DNA of 8,586 nucleotides from Cyanobium sp. NIES-981 (GTDB lineage: Bacteria > Cyanobacteriota > Cyanobacteriia > PCC-6307 > Cyanobiaceae). The DNA lies in the NCBI GenBank assembly GCA_945907085.1, contig CAMDSS010000070.1, positions 1-8,586 of the forward strand, given 5' to 3'. Below the pieces are notes generated by a model, which did not search any database, was not told the origin of the DNA, and saw nothing but the letters and a program-made list of their open reading frames with translations. A program made the translations under genes and the position numbers. This document shows, one piece after another, positions 1-5,866 of this stretch (the first letter of the stretch is position 1; each line of letters opens with the position of its first letter).

Positions 1-8
1 GAAGCCCC

Positions 9-1214
9 ATGGCGAAGCGATCCCTGGCCAGCCTGTCGGCTGATGAACTCCGCGGCAAGCGGGTGCTGGTGCGGGTCGACTTCAACGTACCGCTCGATGA
101 CGCCGGTGCCATCACCGATGACACCCGGATCCGGGCCGCCCTGCCCACCATCAACCACCTCACCGGCCATGGCGCCAAGGTGATCCTGGCGGCCCACTTC
201 GGCCGGCCCAAGGGCCAAGTCAACGAATCCATGCGGCTCACCCCCGTGGCAGCCCGCCTGGGTGACCTGCTGGGCAAACCGGTGACGAAGACCGACAGCT
301 GCATCGGCCCCGATGCAGAAGCCAAGGTGGCCGCCCTGGCCGAAAGCGGCGTGGTCCTGCTCGAAAACGTGCGCTTCTTCGCCGAAGAAGAGGCCAACGA
401 CGAAGGCTTTGCCAAGCAACTCGCCGCCCTGGCGGACGTCTATGTCAACGACGCCTTTGGCGCCGCCCACCGGGCCCATGCCTCCACCGAAGGCGTGACC
501 CAGTACCTGAGCCCCAGCGTGGCCGGCCTGCTGATGGAGAAGGAACTGCAGTACCTGCAGGGCGCCATCGATGAGCCCAAGCGCCCCCTGGCCGCCATCG
601 TGGGGGGCTCCAAGGTGAGCTCCAAGATCGGCGTGCTCGAGGCCCTGATCGACAAGTGCGACAAGGTGCTGATCGGCGGCGGCATGATCTTCACCTTCTA
701 CAAAGCCCGGGGCCTGGCCGTGGGCAAGAGCCTGGTGGAAGAAGACAAGCTGGAGCTCGCCAAGGAACTCGAAGCCAAAGCCGCCGCCAAGGGCGTGCAG
801 CTGCTGCTGCCCACCGACGTGGTGCTGGCCGACAACTTCGCTCCTGACGCCAACAGTCAGACCGTCTCGATCAACGCCATCCCCGATGGCTGGATGGGCC
901 TGGACATCGGCCCCGATTCAATCAAGGCTTTCCAGGACGCCCTGGCCGACTGCAAGACCGTGATCTGGAACGGCCCCATGGGCGTGTTCGAGTTCGACGC
1001 CTTCGCCGCGGGCACCAACGGCATCGCCCACACCCTCGCCGACCTCAGCGCCAAGGGTTGCTGCACGATCATTGGTGGTGGTGACTCCGTGGCTGCCGTG
1101 GAGAAGGTGGGCGTGGCCGACAAGATGAGCCACATCTCCACCGGCGGTGGCGCCAGCCTGGAGTTGCTCGAAGGCAAGGTGCTACCCGGCGTGGCGGCCC
1201 TCGACGAGGCCTGA
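9..1214 (+). CDS. pgk: Phosphoglycerate kinase
   Basis: Cytoplasmic enzyme that reversibly transfers phosphate between 1,3-bisphosphoglycerate and ADP in glycolysis, and runs in the ATP-consuming direction in the Calvin cycle. The 401-aa product has normal family length and all landmarks in order: RVDFNVPLD (residues 22-30), the substrate arginine R40, HFGRPKG (63-69, where most homologues have HLGRP), LLENVRF (117-123, R122), NDAFGAAHRAHAST (147-160, R155), the hinge/nucleotide segment GGSKVSSKIG (199-208, K202), NGPMGVFE (321-328, E328), GGGDS (356-360) and the C-terminal STGGGASLELLEGK (377-390). The start is the first ATG in frame and MAKRSLASL is a typical cyanobacterial N-terminus. Only 8 bases precede it, so the promoter and any Shine-Dalgarno beyond GAAG lie outside the window. 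A strong intrinsic terminator begins 3 bases after the stop, which suggests a monocistronic gene or the end of an operon. No anomalies seen. Confidence 0.98.
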   Translation: MAKRSLASLSADELRGKRVLVRVDFNVPLDDAGAITDDTRIRAALPTINHLTGHGAKVILAAHFGRPKGQVNESMRLTPVAARLGDLLGKPVTKTDSCIGPDAEAKVAALAESGVVLLENVRFFAEEEANDEGFAKQLAALADVYVNDAFGAAHRAHASTEGVTQYLSPSVAGLLMEKELQYLQGAIDEPKRPLAAIVGGSKVSSKIGVLEALIDKCDKVLIGGGMIFTFYKARGLAVGKSLVEEDKLELAKELEAKAAAKGVQLLLPTDVVLADNFAPDANSQTVSINAIPDGWMGLDIGPDSIKAFQDALADCKTVIWNGPMGVFEFDAFAAGTNGIAHTLADLSAKGCCTIIGGGDSVAAVEKVGVADKMSHISTGGGASLELLEGKVLPGVAALDEA

Positions 1215-1217
1215 TCC

Positions 1218-1245
1218 AAGGGGCCCCTGATGGGGCCCCTTTTTT
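1218..1245 (+). terminator. Intrinsic terminator of pgk
   Basis: A 10-bp perfect stem (1218-1227 pairing with 1232-1241) with a TGAT loop runs into six T (1240-1245), immediately after the pgk stop. Each arm contains GGGGCCCC, which is itself palindromic. On the minus strand the same hairpin is followed by only two T and then GG, so it is a poor terminator for the gene ending at 1256 from the other side, although the hairpin could still protect a 3' end. Confidence 0.93.
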
Positions 1246-1255
1246 GTTGGCAGGT

Positions 1256-1795
1256 TCAGAAACCGGGTTTGGGCTGTTCGCCCCAACCCTTCGGCTTGCT
1301 TCCACGGCCTTGGGGGGTCGGCAGGCCAAAGCGCTGGTTGACGGCCTGCCACTCCGCCATTTCCTGGCGGCGCAAGTCCCGGCGGGCTTGCTGGGCGGTT
1401 TGGAGGCAGGTGTCGACGGCACTCTGGCCACGGGCCTGATCGAGGCACCGCTCACTCTGGTTGAGCTGGTTCAGGCGCTGGCGATAAAAACGCTCTTCCA
1501 GGCTGCGTTGGGCCTGAAAAAACCCTTGGCGCTGGGCGGGGCCCATCGCTGTGAAGGCCTTGAGCCGCTGGCTCTTGAGTTTTTGGACCTGGTCACTGCC
1601 CTGGCCAGACCAGGGGGCCGTGGCCGGTTCGGCCAAGGCTGGTGTTCCAGTGAGCGCTGTTCCAGTGAGCGCCATGCCCGTGAGAGCGGTGCCACCCAGC
1701 ACCAAGGCGGTGCTGAGCGCGGAAAGGGTTTTGGAATTGCGTAAACCCATGGATGGTTCGGAAGGATGGTGAGGACCTGACGTACTCATCTTCAC
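1256..1795 (-). CDS. Exported helical protein of unknown function
   Basis: I do not recognise a family. The product has a signal peptide with a hydrophobic core ending in PALA before EPATAP (cleavage after residue 55 of the 179-aa form), then a polar, Gln/Arg-rich region (about 68-155) predicted by eye to be helical and possibly coiled-coil. That region holds two cysteines, C117 and C130, 13 apart, that could form a periplasmic disulfide. A basic Gly/Pro/Lys tail follows (about 158-179). The longest start is GTG at 1793-1795, with ATG alternatives at 1787-1789 and 1748-1750. I prefer ATG 1748-1750 (164 aa) because it gives a compact signal peptide (MGLRNSKTL then the core), but no start has a clear Shine-Dalgarno sequence. 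The signal-peptide core contains the 5-residue unit (T/M)ALTG three times, encoded by a 15-bp tandem repeat. The gene lies tail to tail with pgk, 10 bp from its terminator, and downstream of another exported protein on the same strand. Confidence 0.72.
   Translation of the reverse strand: MKMSTSGPHHPSEPSMGLRNSKTLSALSTALVLGGTALTGMALTGTALTGTPALAEPATAPWSGQGSDQVQKLKSQRLKAFTAMGPAQRQGFFQAQRSLEERFYRQRLNQLNQSERCLDQARGQSAVDTCLQTAQQARRDLRRQEMAEWQAVNQRFGLPTPQGRGSKPKGWGEQPKPGF
1644..1688. repeat. 15-bp tandem repeat, three units, within a signal peptide
   Basis: Units at 1644-1658 and 1659-1673 (gttccagtgagcgct and gttccagtgagcgcc) differ at one base. A third unit, 1674-1688, is degenerate. Read on the minus strand in the gene's frame, they encode the consecutive (T/M)ALTG pentads that form the hydrophobic core of the signal peptide. 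Confidence 0.85.
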
Positions 1796-1831
1796 GGCTG
1801 CCGCCAGCTGAAATGCTCCTCAATCACCTTG

Positions 1832-1851
1832 CAGATGTGACCAGATCTGAC
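1832..1851. repeat. 10-bp direct repeat upstream of the exported helical protein
   Basis: Two head-to-tail copies, cagatgtgac (1832-1841) and cagatctgac (1842-1851), have one mismatch and a 10-bp period, about one helical turn. They sit in the short spacer between two minus-strand genes, 36-56 bp before the GTG at 1795. They could be a regulator site or may be chance; no clear -10/-35 pair was identified beside them. Confidence 0.4.
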
Positions 1852-1885
1852 TGAGGCAAGCGCCCTCGCTGCCCAGGCGGTTCCC

Positions 1886-2671
1886 CTAGGGAGTCAGCCC
1901 CGCCTGGTCTGCCACCACCCGCACCCGCTTGGTGGCGGTCACGATCCCCTTGGGGTGCACCAGCAGCACAGCCCAGGTTTGGTTACCAGGGGTGAGCGGA
2001 GCTTGGACGGTTTTAAACACCCCTCCACCTCCCAGGGCACCAAGCTGGAAGCTGGGGCTGGCCAGGGTGTTCACCTGGGAATCCGTGAGGGCCGAGAGCC
2101 CCCCGGCGAGAACGGCCCCATCGAGCGGATCGTCAAACACCACATCCACGTCGTAGCGCTGGCCGGTGAGGACCGCATCGGGGATCAGCACGCTCACGGG
2201 CAACAGGACACCAGCGGAATGGAGCAGGGATTGCTCCTTGATCACCCTTTGGCTGTTAATCCGAGCGCCATCACTGCTGAGGGCAAGCAGCTGCACCGCC
2301 TCAAAGGCGTAGGTATGGGACCCCTCCTTGCGAGTGCCCACCACCTTGATCTGGGTGGTAGTGGTGCCATCTTTGAGGGGAGCACCAGGACTCACCAGCC
2401 ATTGGGCATCGGGGAAGTCCTTCAACAGGCTGCGCCGCCGCAGCCCCAACAAGGTGGGATCCAAACCAGGCCCCGCTTCCAATACCGCCGAGAGTTCGCC
2501 GCGGCCGTTGAACGCCTTCTCGAGGGCCTGCAACTGGAGCGCTGTGGGCGCCTGGGCCGCTGCAGCAGCTTGAGTCTGCGGCGATGGCAGGAGCCCGGAA
2601 GCCCCCAAGGCCAGCACGGCCATCGTCCAGGCCCGCAAGCGGAACCGGGAACCCAAGCGAAAACGCGGCAT
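1886..2671 (-). CDS. Exported protein of unknown function next to murG
   Basis: The product is 261 aa. I do not recognise the family. It starts with a basic N-terminus (MPRFRLGSRFRLRAW), then a hydrophobic segment (about 16-28) and an Ala-rich stretch (TQAAAAAQAP, about 33-42) that fits signal peptidase cleavage near residues 35-38. A short helical part (43-80) is followed by a beta-rich body (about 90-258) with alternating hydrophobic residues. Examples are TTTTQIKVVGTRKEG, YAFEAVQLLALS, RYDVDVVFDDPLDGAV and the closing KGIVTATKRVRVV. The last third resembles an extracytoplasmic beta-sandwich, but this is inference. There are no cysteines. The ATG at 2669-2671 is chosen because a longer reading to 2746 would overlap the murG start and put 25 disordered residues before the signal peptide. 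It is divergent from murG across 50 bp and runs toward the other exported orphan. The stop at 1886-1888 has no obvious terminator hairpin with a T-tract, so the two minus-strand genes may be cotranscribed. Confidence 0.78.
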   Translation of the reverse strand: MPRFRLGSRFRLRAWTMAVLALGASGLLPSPQTQAAAAAQAPTALQLQALEKAFNGRGELSAVLEAGPGLDPTLLGLRRRSLLKDFPDAQWLVSPGAPLKDGTTTTQIKVVGTRKEGSHTYAFEAVQLLALSSDGARINSQRVIKEQSLLHSAGVLLPVSVLIPDAVLTGQRYDVDVVFDDPLDGAVLAGGLSALTDSQVNTLASPSFQLGALGGGGVFKTVQAPLTPGNQTWAVLLVHPKGIVTATKRVRVVADQAGLTP

Positions 2672-2673
2672 CG

Positions 2674-2715
2674 AGCCTGGTGAAACGGCTTTTAAGTTAG
2701 GCCGGCCCCCAGGCT
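2674..2715. promoter_or_regulatory. Inverted repeat in the divergent spacer before murG
   Basis: AGCCTGG (2674-2680) is the exact reverse complement of CCAGGCT (2709-2715), with 28 bp between. The pair nearly fills the 50-bp gap between the start of the minus-strand exported protein (2671) and the murG ATG (2722), so it is placed symmetrically on the divergent promoter region. A GGCCGGCC palindrome (2700-2707) and the AT-rich tttaagttag (2691-2700), a possible weak -10 region, lie inside. It could be an operator or an RNA stem-loop at both 5' ends. No regulator can be named. Confidence 0.35.
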
Positions 2716-2721
2716 TTGCCG

Positions 2722-3813
2722 ATGCCCCGGCTCTTGATTGCTGCAAGCGGAACCGGCGGCCACCTCTTTCCGGCCCTAGCCGTAGCCGAGGCCATGCCAG
2801 AGAGCTGGGAGGTGCAATGGCTGGGGGTGCCCGATCGACTCGAGCGGCAGCTGGTGCCCAAGAGCTACCCCCTCCACACCGTGCGCTGCGGTGGCCTCCA
2901 GGGCAGGGGTTGGCGCCAGGTGCTCAGCCTGCTCCAGCTGCTCCAGGCGATCCAAGCCGTGCGGCGCCTGATTCGCCGCGAGCACATCACCGCGGTCTTC
3001 AGCACCGGTGGCTACATCGCCGCCCCGGCAATTTTGGCGGCCCGCTGGTGCGGGGTGCCTGTGGTGCTCCACGAAAGCAATGCCATGCCAGGCAAGGTGA
3101 CCAGGCTCCTAGGCCGCCATTGCACCCGCCTGGCGATCGGCCTCCCCCAAGCAGCCCAGCGGCTGCGGGGATGCAGGCCCGTGGTCACGGGCACCCCGGT
3201 GCGGCAAGACTTTTTGAACCCAACGGCCCTGCCCCCCTGGGTGCCCCCGGGCAAGGGACCCCTGCTGGTGGTAATGGGCGGCAGCCAGGGGGCCGTGGGC
3301 CTCAACCGCATGGTGCGGCCCCTCTTCCAGGCTCTGGTGGTCCATGGGGTACGGGTGGTGCATCTCACCGGCAGCAACGACCCGGAAGCCGGCCAAAACA
3401 CCCTCTCTGGAGTGGTGGAACGCCCCTTCTCGGGCGAAATCCCAGCCCTGCTGCAACATGCAGACCTGGCCATCAGCCGCTCCGGAGCCGGCAGTTTGAG
3501 TGAACTGGCCGTCTGCGGCACTCCCGCCATTCTGGTGCCCTATCCCGCCGCCGCAGACCAACACCAGGAGGCCAATGCCGCCGCTGCAGCCGCCCTCGGT
3601 GCAGCCGTAATCGTGCACCAACACGGCCCAGAAGCTCCCGTTCTGGGGCGCACCCTGTGGCGCCTGCTCGGCCCCCGGCTGCGCGGAGCCGCCCCCCCAG
3701 CCGATCCCCTCGTGGCGATGGGGGCCGGCATGCAGCAACTCGCCCAAACCAAGGCCGATCAACAGCTGGTGCAGCTGCTACTGCAACTGGTGCCCCTAGG
3801 CCCGGGCCCCTAA
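2722..3813 (+). CDS. murG: UDP-GlcNAc:lipid I N-acetylglucosaminyltransferase MurG
   Basis: Peripheral membrane GT-B (family GT28) enzyme on the cytoplasmic face. It transfers GlcNAc from UDP-GlcNAc to undecaprenyl-diphospho-MurNAc-pentapeptide (lipid I) to give lipid II, the last intracellular step of peptidoglycan synthesis. The 363-aa product has the MurG signatures in order: SGTGGHLFPAL (9-19), the glycine-rich loop STGGYIAAPA (94-103), HESNAMPGKVTR (117-128, where proteobacteria have HEQN), the C-domain loop GGSQGA (186-191), and the UDP-GlcNAc site SRSGAGSLSELAVCG (252-266, with E261 in the usual ribose-contacting position) followed by PYPAAADQHQEANA (273-286). The ATG at 2722 is chosen over an in-frame TTG two codons upstream because it places the glycine loop at the usual distance; the AGG at 2711-2713 is at most a weak ribosome site. 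It is divergent from an exported orphan and its TAA overlaps the stop of the convergent aminotransferase gene. Confidence 0.97.
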   Translation: MPRLLIAASGTGGHLFPALAVAEAMPESWEVQWLGVPDRLERQLVPKSYPLHTVRCGGLQGRGWRQVLSLLQLLQAIQAVRRLIRREHITAVFSTGGYIAAPAILAARWCGVPVVLHESNAMPGKVTRLLGRHCTRLAIGLPQAAQRLRGCRPVVTGTPVRQDFLNPTALPPWVPPGKGPLLVVMGGSQGAVGLNRMVRPLFQALVVHGVRVVHLTGSNDPEAGQNTLSGVVERPFSGEIPALLQHADLAISRSGAGSLSELAVCGTPAILVPYPAAADQHQEANAAAAAALGAAVIVHQHGPEAPVLGRTLWRLLGPRLRGAAPPADPLVAMGAGMQQLAQTKADQQLVQLLLQLVPLGPGP

Positions 3814-4931
3814 GCCAGCCCCAGCCGCCCCCCTTCCTCGGCCAGGGCCGCCACCAGGCGCCGATTGTTACGGCGGGATTGGTAGCCCAAGCGCAACCAA
3901 TTCGCACCGAGTTCGGGGAAGGAACGGCAATCCCTCAGCAGGATCCGGTGGCGTTGCTCCAGGGCTTCCCTCAGGGGCTGCAGGGATTGGCTGGAGCGGA
4001 TCAGGAGGTAGTTGGCCGCCGAGGGCATCGGCACCAAACCGGGCAAGCGGGCCAACTGCCCAGCCAGCCAAGCCCCTTCTGCGGCAACCCAGGCCTGGGC
4101 CCGGCCGCACCAGCGGCCATACCGCGAGGGATTGGCCAAAACCCGTTCCCCCAAGCTCGCCGCCAGGCCATTCACCGGCCAGGGATCCCGCCACCTCGCC
4201 CAGCGCTTGAGCCGCTCCGGACTCGCCAAGGCATAGCCCAAACGCAAACCCGCCACCCCATAGAGCTTGGTGAGGCTGCGAATCACGATCAAGTTGGGAT
4301 AGCGACTGAGCCAGGGAATCAGCGACTGGGCTTCCCCACCAGGCACCAGTGGCAAAAAGGCCTCATCGCAGATCACCAGCCGATAGCGCTCAAGCATGGG
4401 CTCGAGGGAAGCGCAACTCCAGAGGCGACCGGTGGGATTGTGGGGATTGGTGATCCACAAAACCGCCCCCGGGGCGGGCGCTGGCAAGGGCTGGGGGAAG
4501 TGGGCCGACCACTCCAGATCCAGGGGCTGGGGAAGCACGGCCCCACCCCAACAGCGCAGGGCCCGGCCGTAATCGGCAAAACCGGGCTGAAAGACCACGC
4601 TTTGCCCGGCCGCTGCCGCGTCCCGCGCCGCCCAGGTCAACAGCTCTGAGGCGCCATTGCCCGCCAGGACGGCGCCGGTGGGCAAGCCATGCAGACGGGC
4701 CGCCGCCCCACAAAAGCCCGTGTAGCCCCGGTCGGGATAGACCCGCCGGGCCGAACCAAAGGCGGCCGCCATTAAGGCAGCAACCATCCGCACGGAAGGG
4801 GCAAAGGGCACCAGGGACGCACTGGCATCGAGTACGTCGGCCGGTTGACAGCCCAAGCGCTGGGCCACCGAAGCCACATTGCCGCCGTGGCACTCAGGAA
4901 TCACAGCAGCAGGACCCACAGCAGCAGCCAT
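3810..4931 (-). CDS. cobD: PLP-dependent CobD/HisC-like enzyme, probable threonine-phosphate decarboxylase
   Basis: Fold type I (class I/II) PLP enzyme of 373 aa. CobD decarboxylates L-threonine O-3-phosphate to (R)-1-amino-2-propanol O-2-phosphate, the linker of the cobamide nucleotide loop. Visible motifs: N-terminal HGGN (15-18) followed by a DASASLVPFAP segment, matching the CobD pattern HGGN...D(F/A)SANINP; YPDRGY; GNGASELL; NPHNPTGR (162-169, N165 in the PLP-contact position); CDEAF (D189 for the pyridine nitrogen); SLTKLYGVAGLRLGY (Schiff-base lysine K222, phosphate-contact R230); and a late substrate arginine, R347 in NWLRLGY. The HGGN start separates it from HisC, although a histidinol-phosphate-like activity cannot be excluded. 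No other cobalamin gene is in the window, so the pathway role is inferred from sequence alone. The start is the first ATG that keeps HGGN near residue 15; it has no evident Shine-Dalgarno. Its TAG (3810-3812) overlaps the murG TAA on the other strand. Confidence 0.82.
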   Translation of the reverse strand: MAAAVGPAAVIPECHGGNVASVAQRLGCQPADVLDASASLVPFAPSVRMVAALMAAAFGSARRVYPDRGYTGFCGAAARLHGLPTGAVLAGNGASELLTWAARDAAAAGQSVVFQPGFADYGRALRCWGGAVLPQPLDLEWSAHFPQPLPAPAPGAVLWITNPHNPTGRLWSCASLEPMLERYRLVICDEAFLPLVPGGEAQSLIPWLSRYPNLIVIRSLTKLYGVAGLRLGYALASPERLKRWARWRDPWPVNGLAASLGERVLANPSRYGRWCGRAQAWVAAEGAWLAGQLARLPGLVPMPSAANYLLIRSSQSLQPLREALEQRHRILLRDCRSFPELGANWLRLGYQSRRNNRRLVAALAEEGGRLGLA

Positions 4932-4964
4932 CGCAGCAGGCTACGAAGCCAGCTCGAGCCCATC

Positions 4965-4998
4965 CAGTCGCCAGGCCAGCTCAGTCGCCAAGACAGCC
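4965..4998. repeat. 17-bp tandem duplication in a divergent spacer
   Basis: cagtcgccaggccagct (4965-4981) is followed directly by cagtcgccaagacagcc (4982-4998), 14 of 17 identical. It lies in the 88-bp region between the cobD-like start (4931) and the pentapeptide-protein start (5020), so it is in position to serve as paired regulator sites for either gene. It could equally be a replication-slippage relic. No convincing -35/-10 pair was found in this GC-rich spacer. Confidence 0.6.
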
Positions 4999-5019
4999 CA
5001 GAGGCGTTAAAAGACGACC

Positions 5020-5850
5020 ATGCGTAGGCCCGGCCCCAGGCTCAGTTTGATGGGACGCCCAAGTCGAGGGGCCCTGCGACTGGCCGTGGTCCTAGCCCTG
5101 CTGCCCATGGCGGGGGCCTGGGCGGGGTCTGAAGCCCTGGTGCGGCTGCTCGCGTCAGGCCGCTGCAGGGGCTGCCAGCTCAGCGACGCGGATCTGGTGC
5201 TGGCCAATCTGCGCGATGCCGATCTGCGCGGCGCCCAACTCCAGCGGGCCAATCTCAGCCAAGCCCAACTGGATGGGGCAAACCTGGGCGGCGCGAATCT
5301 GCAATTCACCAGCTTGGTGGGAGCCTCCCTCCGCGGCGCCGATTTACGGGGAGCCCTGCTCGCGGGCAGCGATCTTCGCCAAGCCGACCTCACCGGTGCC
5401 CTGCTCGACCCGAGCGCCCTCGCTAACGCCCACTGGCAACAGGCCAAGGGCATTGCCAATGCCCAATTGAGCTACGGCCAACTCCACAATGCGGGCGTGC
5501 AGGCCCACCAAGCCGGCGACGCACCGGCAGCGGAGAGCTGGTTTAGCGAAGCCATCCGCCGGCAACCCGAGGCCGCCGTGAGCTGGGTGGCGCGGGGGAT
5601 CAGCCGCGGCCAGCAGGGCAAGGACGACCTCGCCGCCAATGATTTCCGCTATGCCGCCACGCTCTACGACCACCAGGGAGAAGCCCCAATAGCCAAGCAA
5701 TTGCGGGATGCCGCCAACCGCCTCACCCAGCCGGCCGCCAAGGAGGCGAGCGCCAATGGCATGGGTAGCCAGTTCCTTGGGGCCGCCGGCGCGGTTCTCC
5801 GGCTGCTCGGCCCCCTAGCGGCGAAGGCCCTGCTCCCGATTGGTCTTTAG
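5020..5850 (+). CDS. Secreted pentapeptide-repeat protein with TPR-like region
   Basis: The 276-aa product has three parts. A signal peptide has its hydrophobic core at about 18-34 and a likely cleavage AWA/GSEA after residue 35. The motif CRGC (C49, C52) then leads into about 16 consecutive A(D/N)LxX-type pentads (residues about 54-139, e.g. LSDADL, LRDADL, LRGADL), which should fold as a right-handed quadrilateral beta-helix of four coils. Residues about 153-232 look like two TPR-type helical hairpins (AGVQAHQAGDAPAAESWFSE, then ISRGQQGKDDLAANDFRYA), and a hydrophobic C-terminal segment (250-276) may be membrane-associated. A CxxC before such repeats is common in exported cyanobacterial members of the family; their biochemical role is generally unknown. 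The start ATG at 5020 has only a distant gagg. ATG at 5050 (MGRPSRG) would give a more compact signal peptide of about 25 residues. It is divergent from the cobD-like gene and converges on pilQ with 16 bp between stops. Confidence 0.88.
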   Translation: MRRPGPRLSLMGRPSRGALRLAVVLALLPMAGAWAGSEALVRLLASGRCRGCQLSDADLVLANLRDADLRGAQLQRANLSQAQLDGANLGGANLQFTSLVGASLRGADLRGALLAGSDLRQADLTGALLDPSALANAHWQQAKGIANAQLSYGQLHNAGVQAHQAGDAPAAESWFSEAIRRQPEAAVSWVARGISRGQQGKDDLAANDFRYAATLYDHQGEAPIAKQLRDAANRLTQPAAKEASANGMGSQFLGAAGAVLRLLGPLAAKALLPIGL

Positions 5851-5866
5851 GGACCTATGACCAACG

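Noticed and set aside
1218..1245. Bidirectional terminator serving the minus-strand gene as well
   Set aside because: On the minus strand the hairpin is followed by TTGG, not a T-tract, and the A-tract lies only on the plus-strand trailing side.
1244..1744. Plus-strand 166-aa frame after the pgk terminator
   Set aside because: It begins at the 3' edge of the terminator with no promoter or ribosome site and is antisense to a protein with a plausible signal peptide. Its hydrophobic look comes from the complement of Gln/Arg codons. This is the least certain of the antisense rejections.
1955..2683. Plus-strand 242-aa open frame opposite the 261-aa exported protein
   Set aside because: His/Gln/Gly-rich composition without motif or signal. 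The minus-strand frame has a signal peptide and a beta-rich pattern typical of a real protein.
2672..2746. Longer N-terminus (25 extra residues) for the minus-strand exported protein
   Set aside because: It would overlap the start of murG and place a disordered stretch in front of a complete signal peptide.
3657..4649. Plus-strand 330-aa open frame antisense to the cobD-like gene
   Set aside because: Its translation is low-complexity Pro/Gly/Arg/Gln with no motif. The opposite frame has all PLP-enzyme residues. High-GC codon bias explains the open antisense frame.
4901..4963. Minus-strand 20-residue Leu/Trp-rich frame (MGSSWLRSLLRW...) overlapping the cobD-like start
   Set aside because: It resembles a short membrane tail and its frame stays open upstream through the 17-bp repeat, so it could be the relic of a lost upstream gene. 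It is too short, has no ribosome site, and the hydrophobic pattern follows from CTG-rich codons.
5851..5866. Terminator between the pentapeptide gene and pilQ
   Set aside because: Only 16 bases lie between the stops and no hairpin or T-run is visible.
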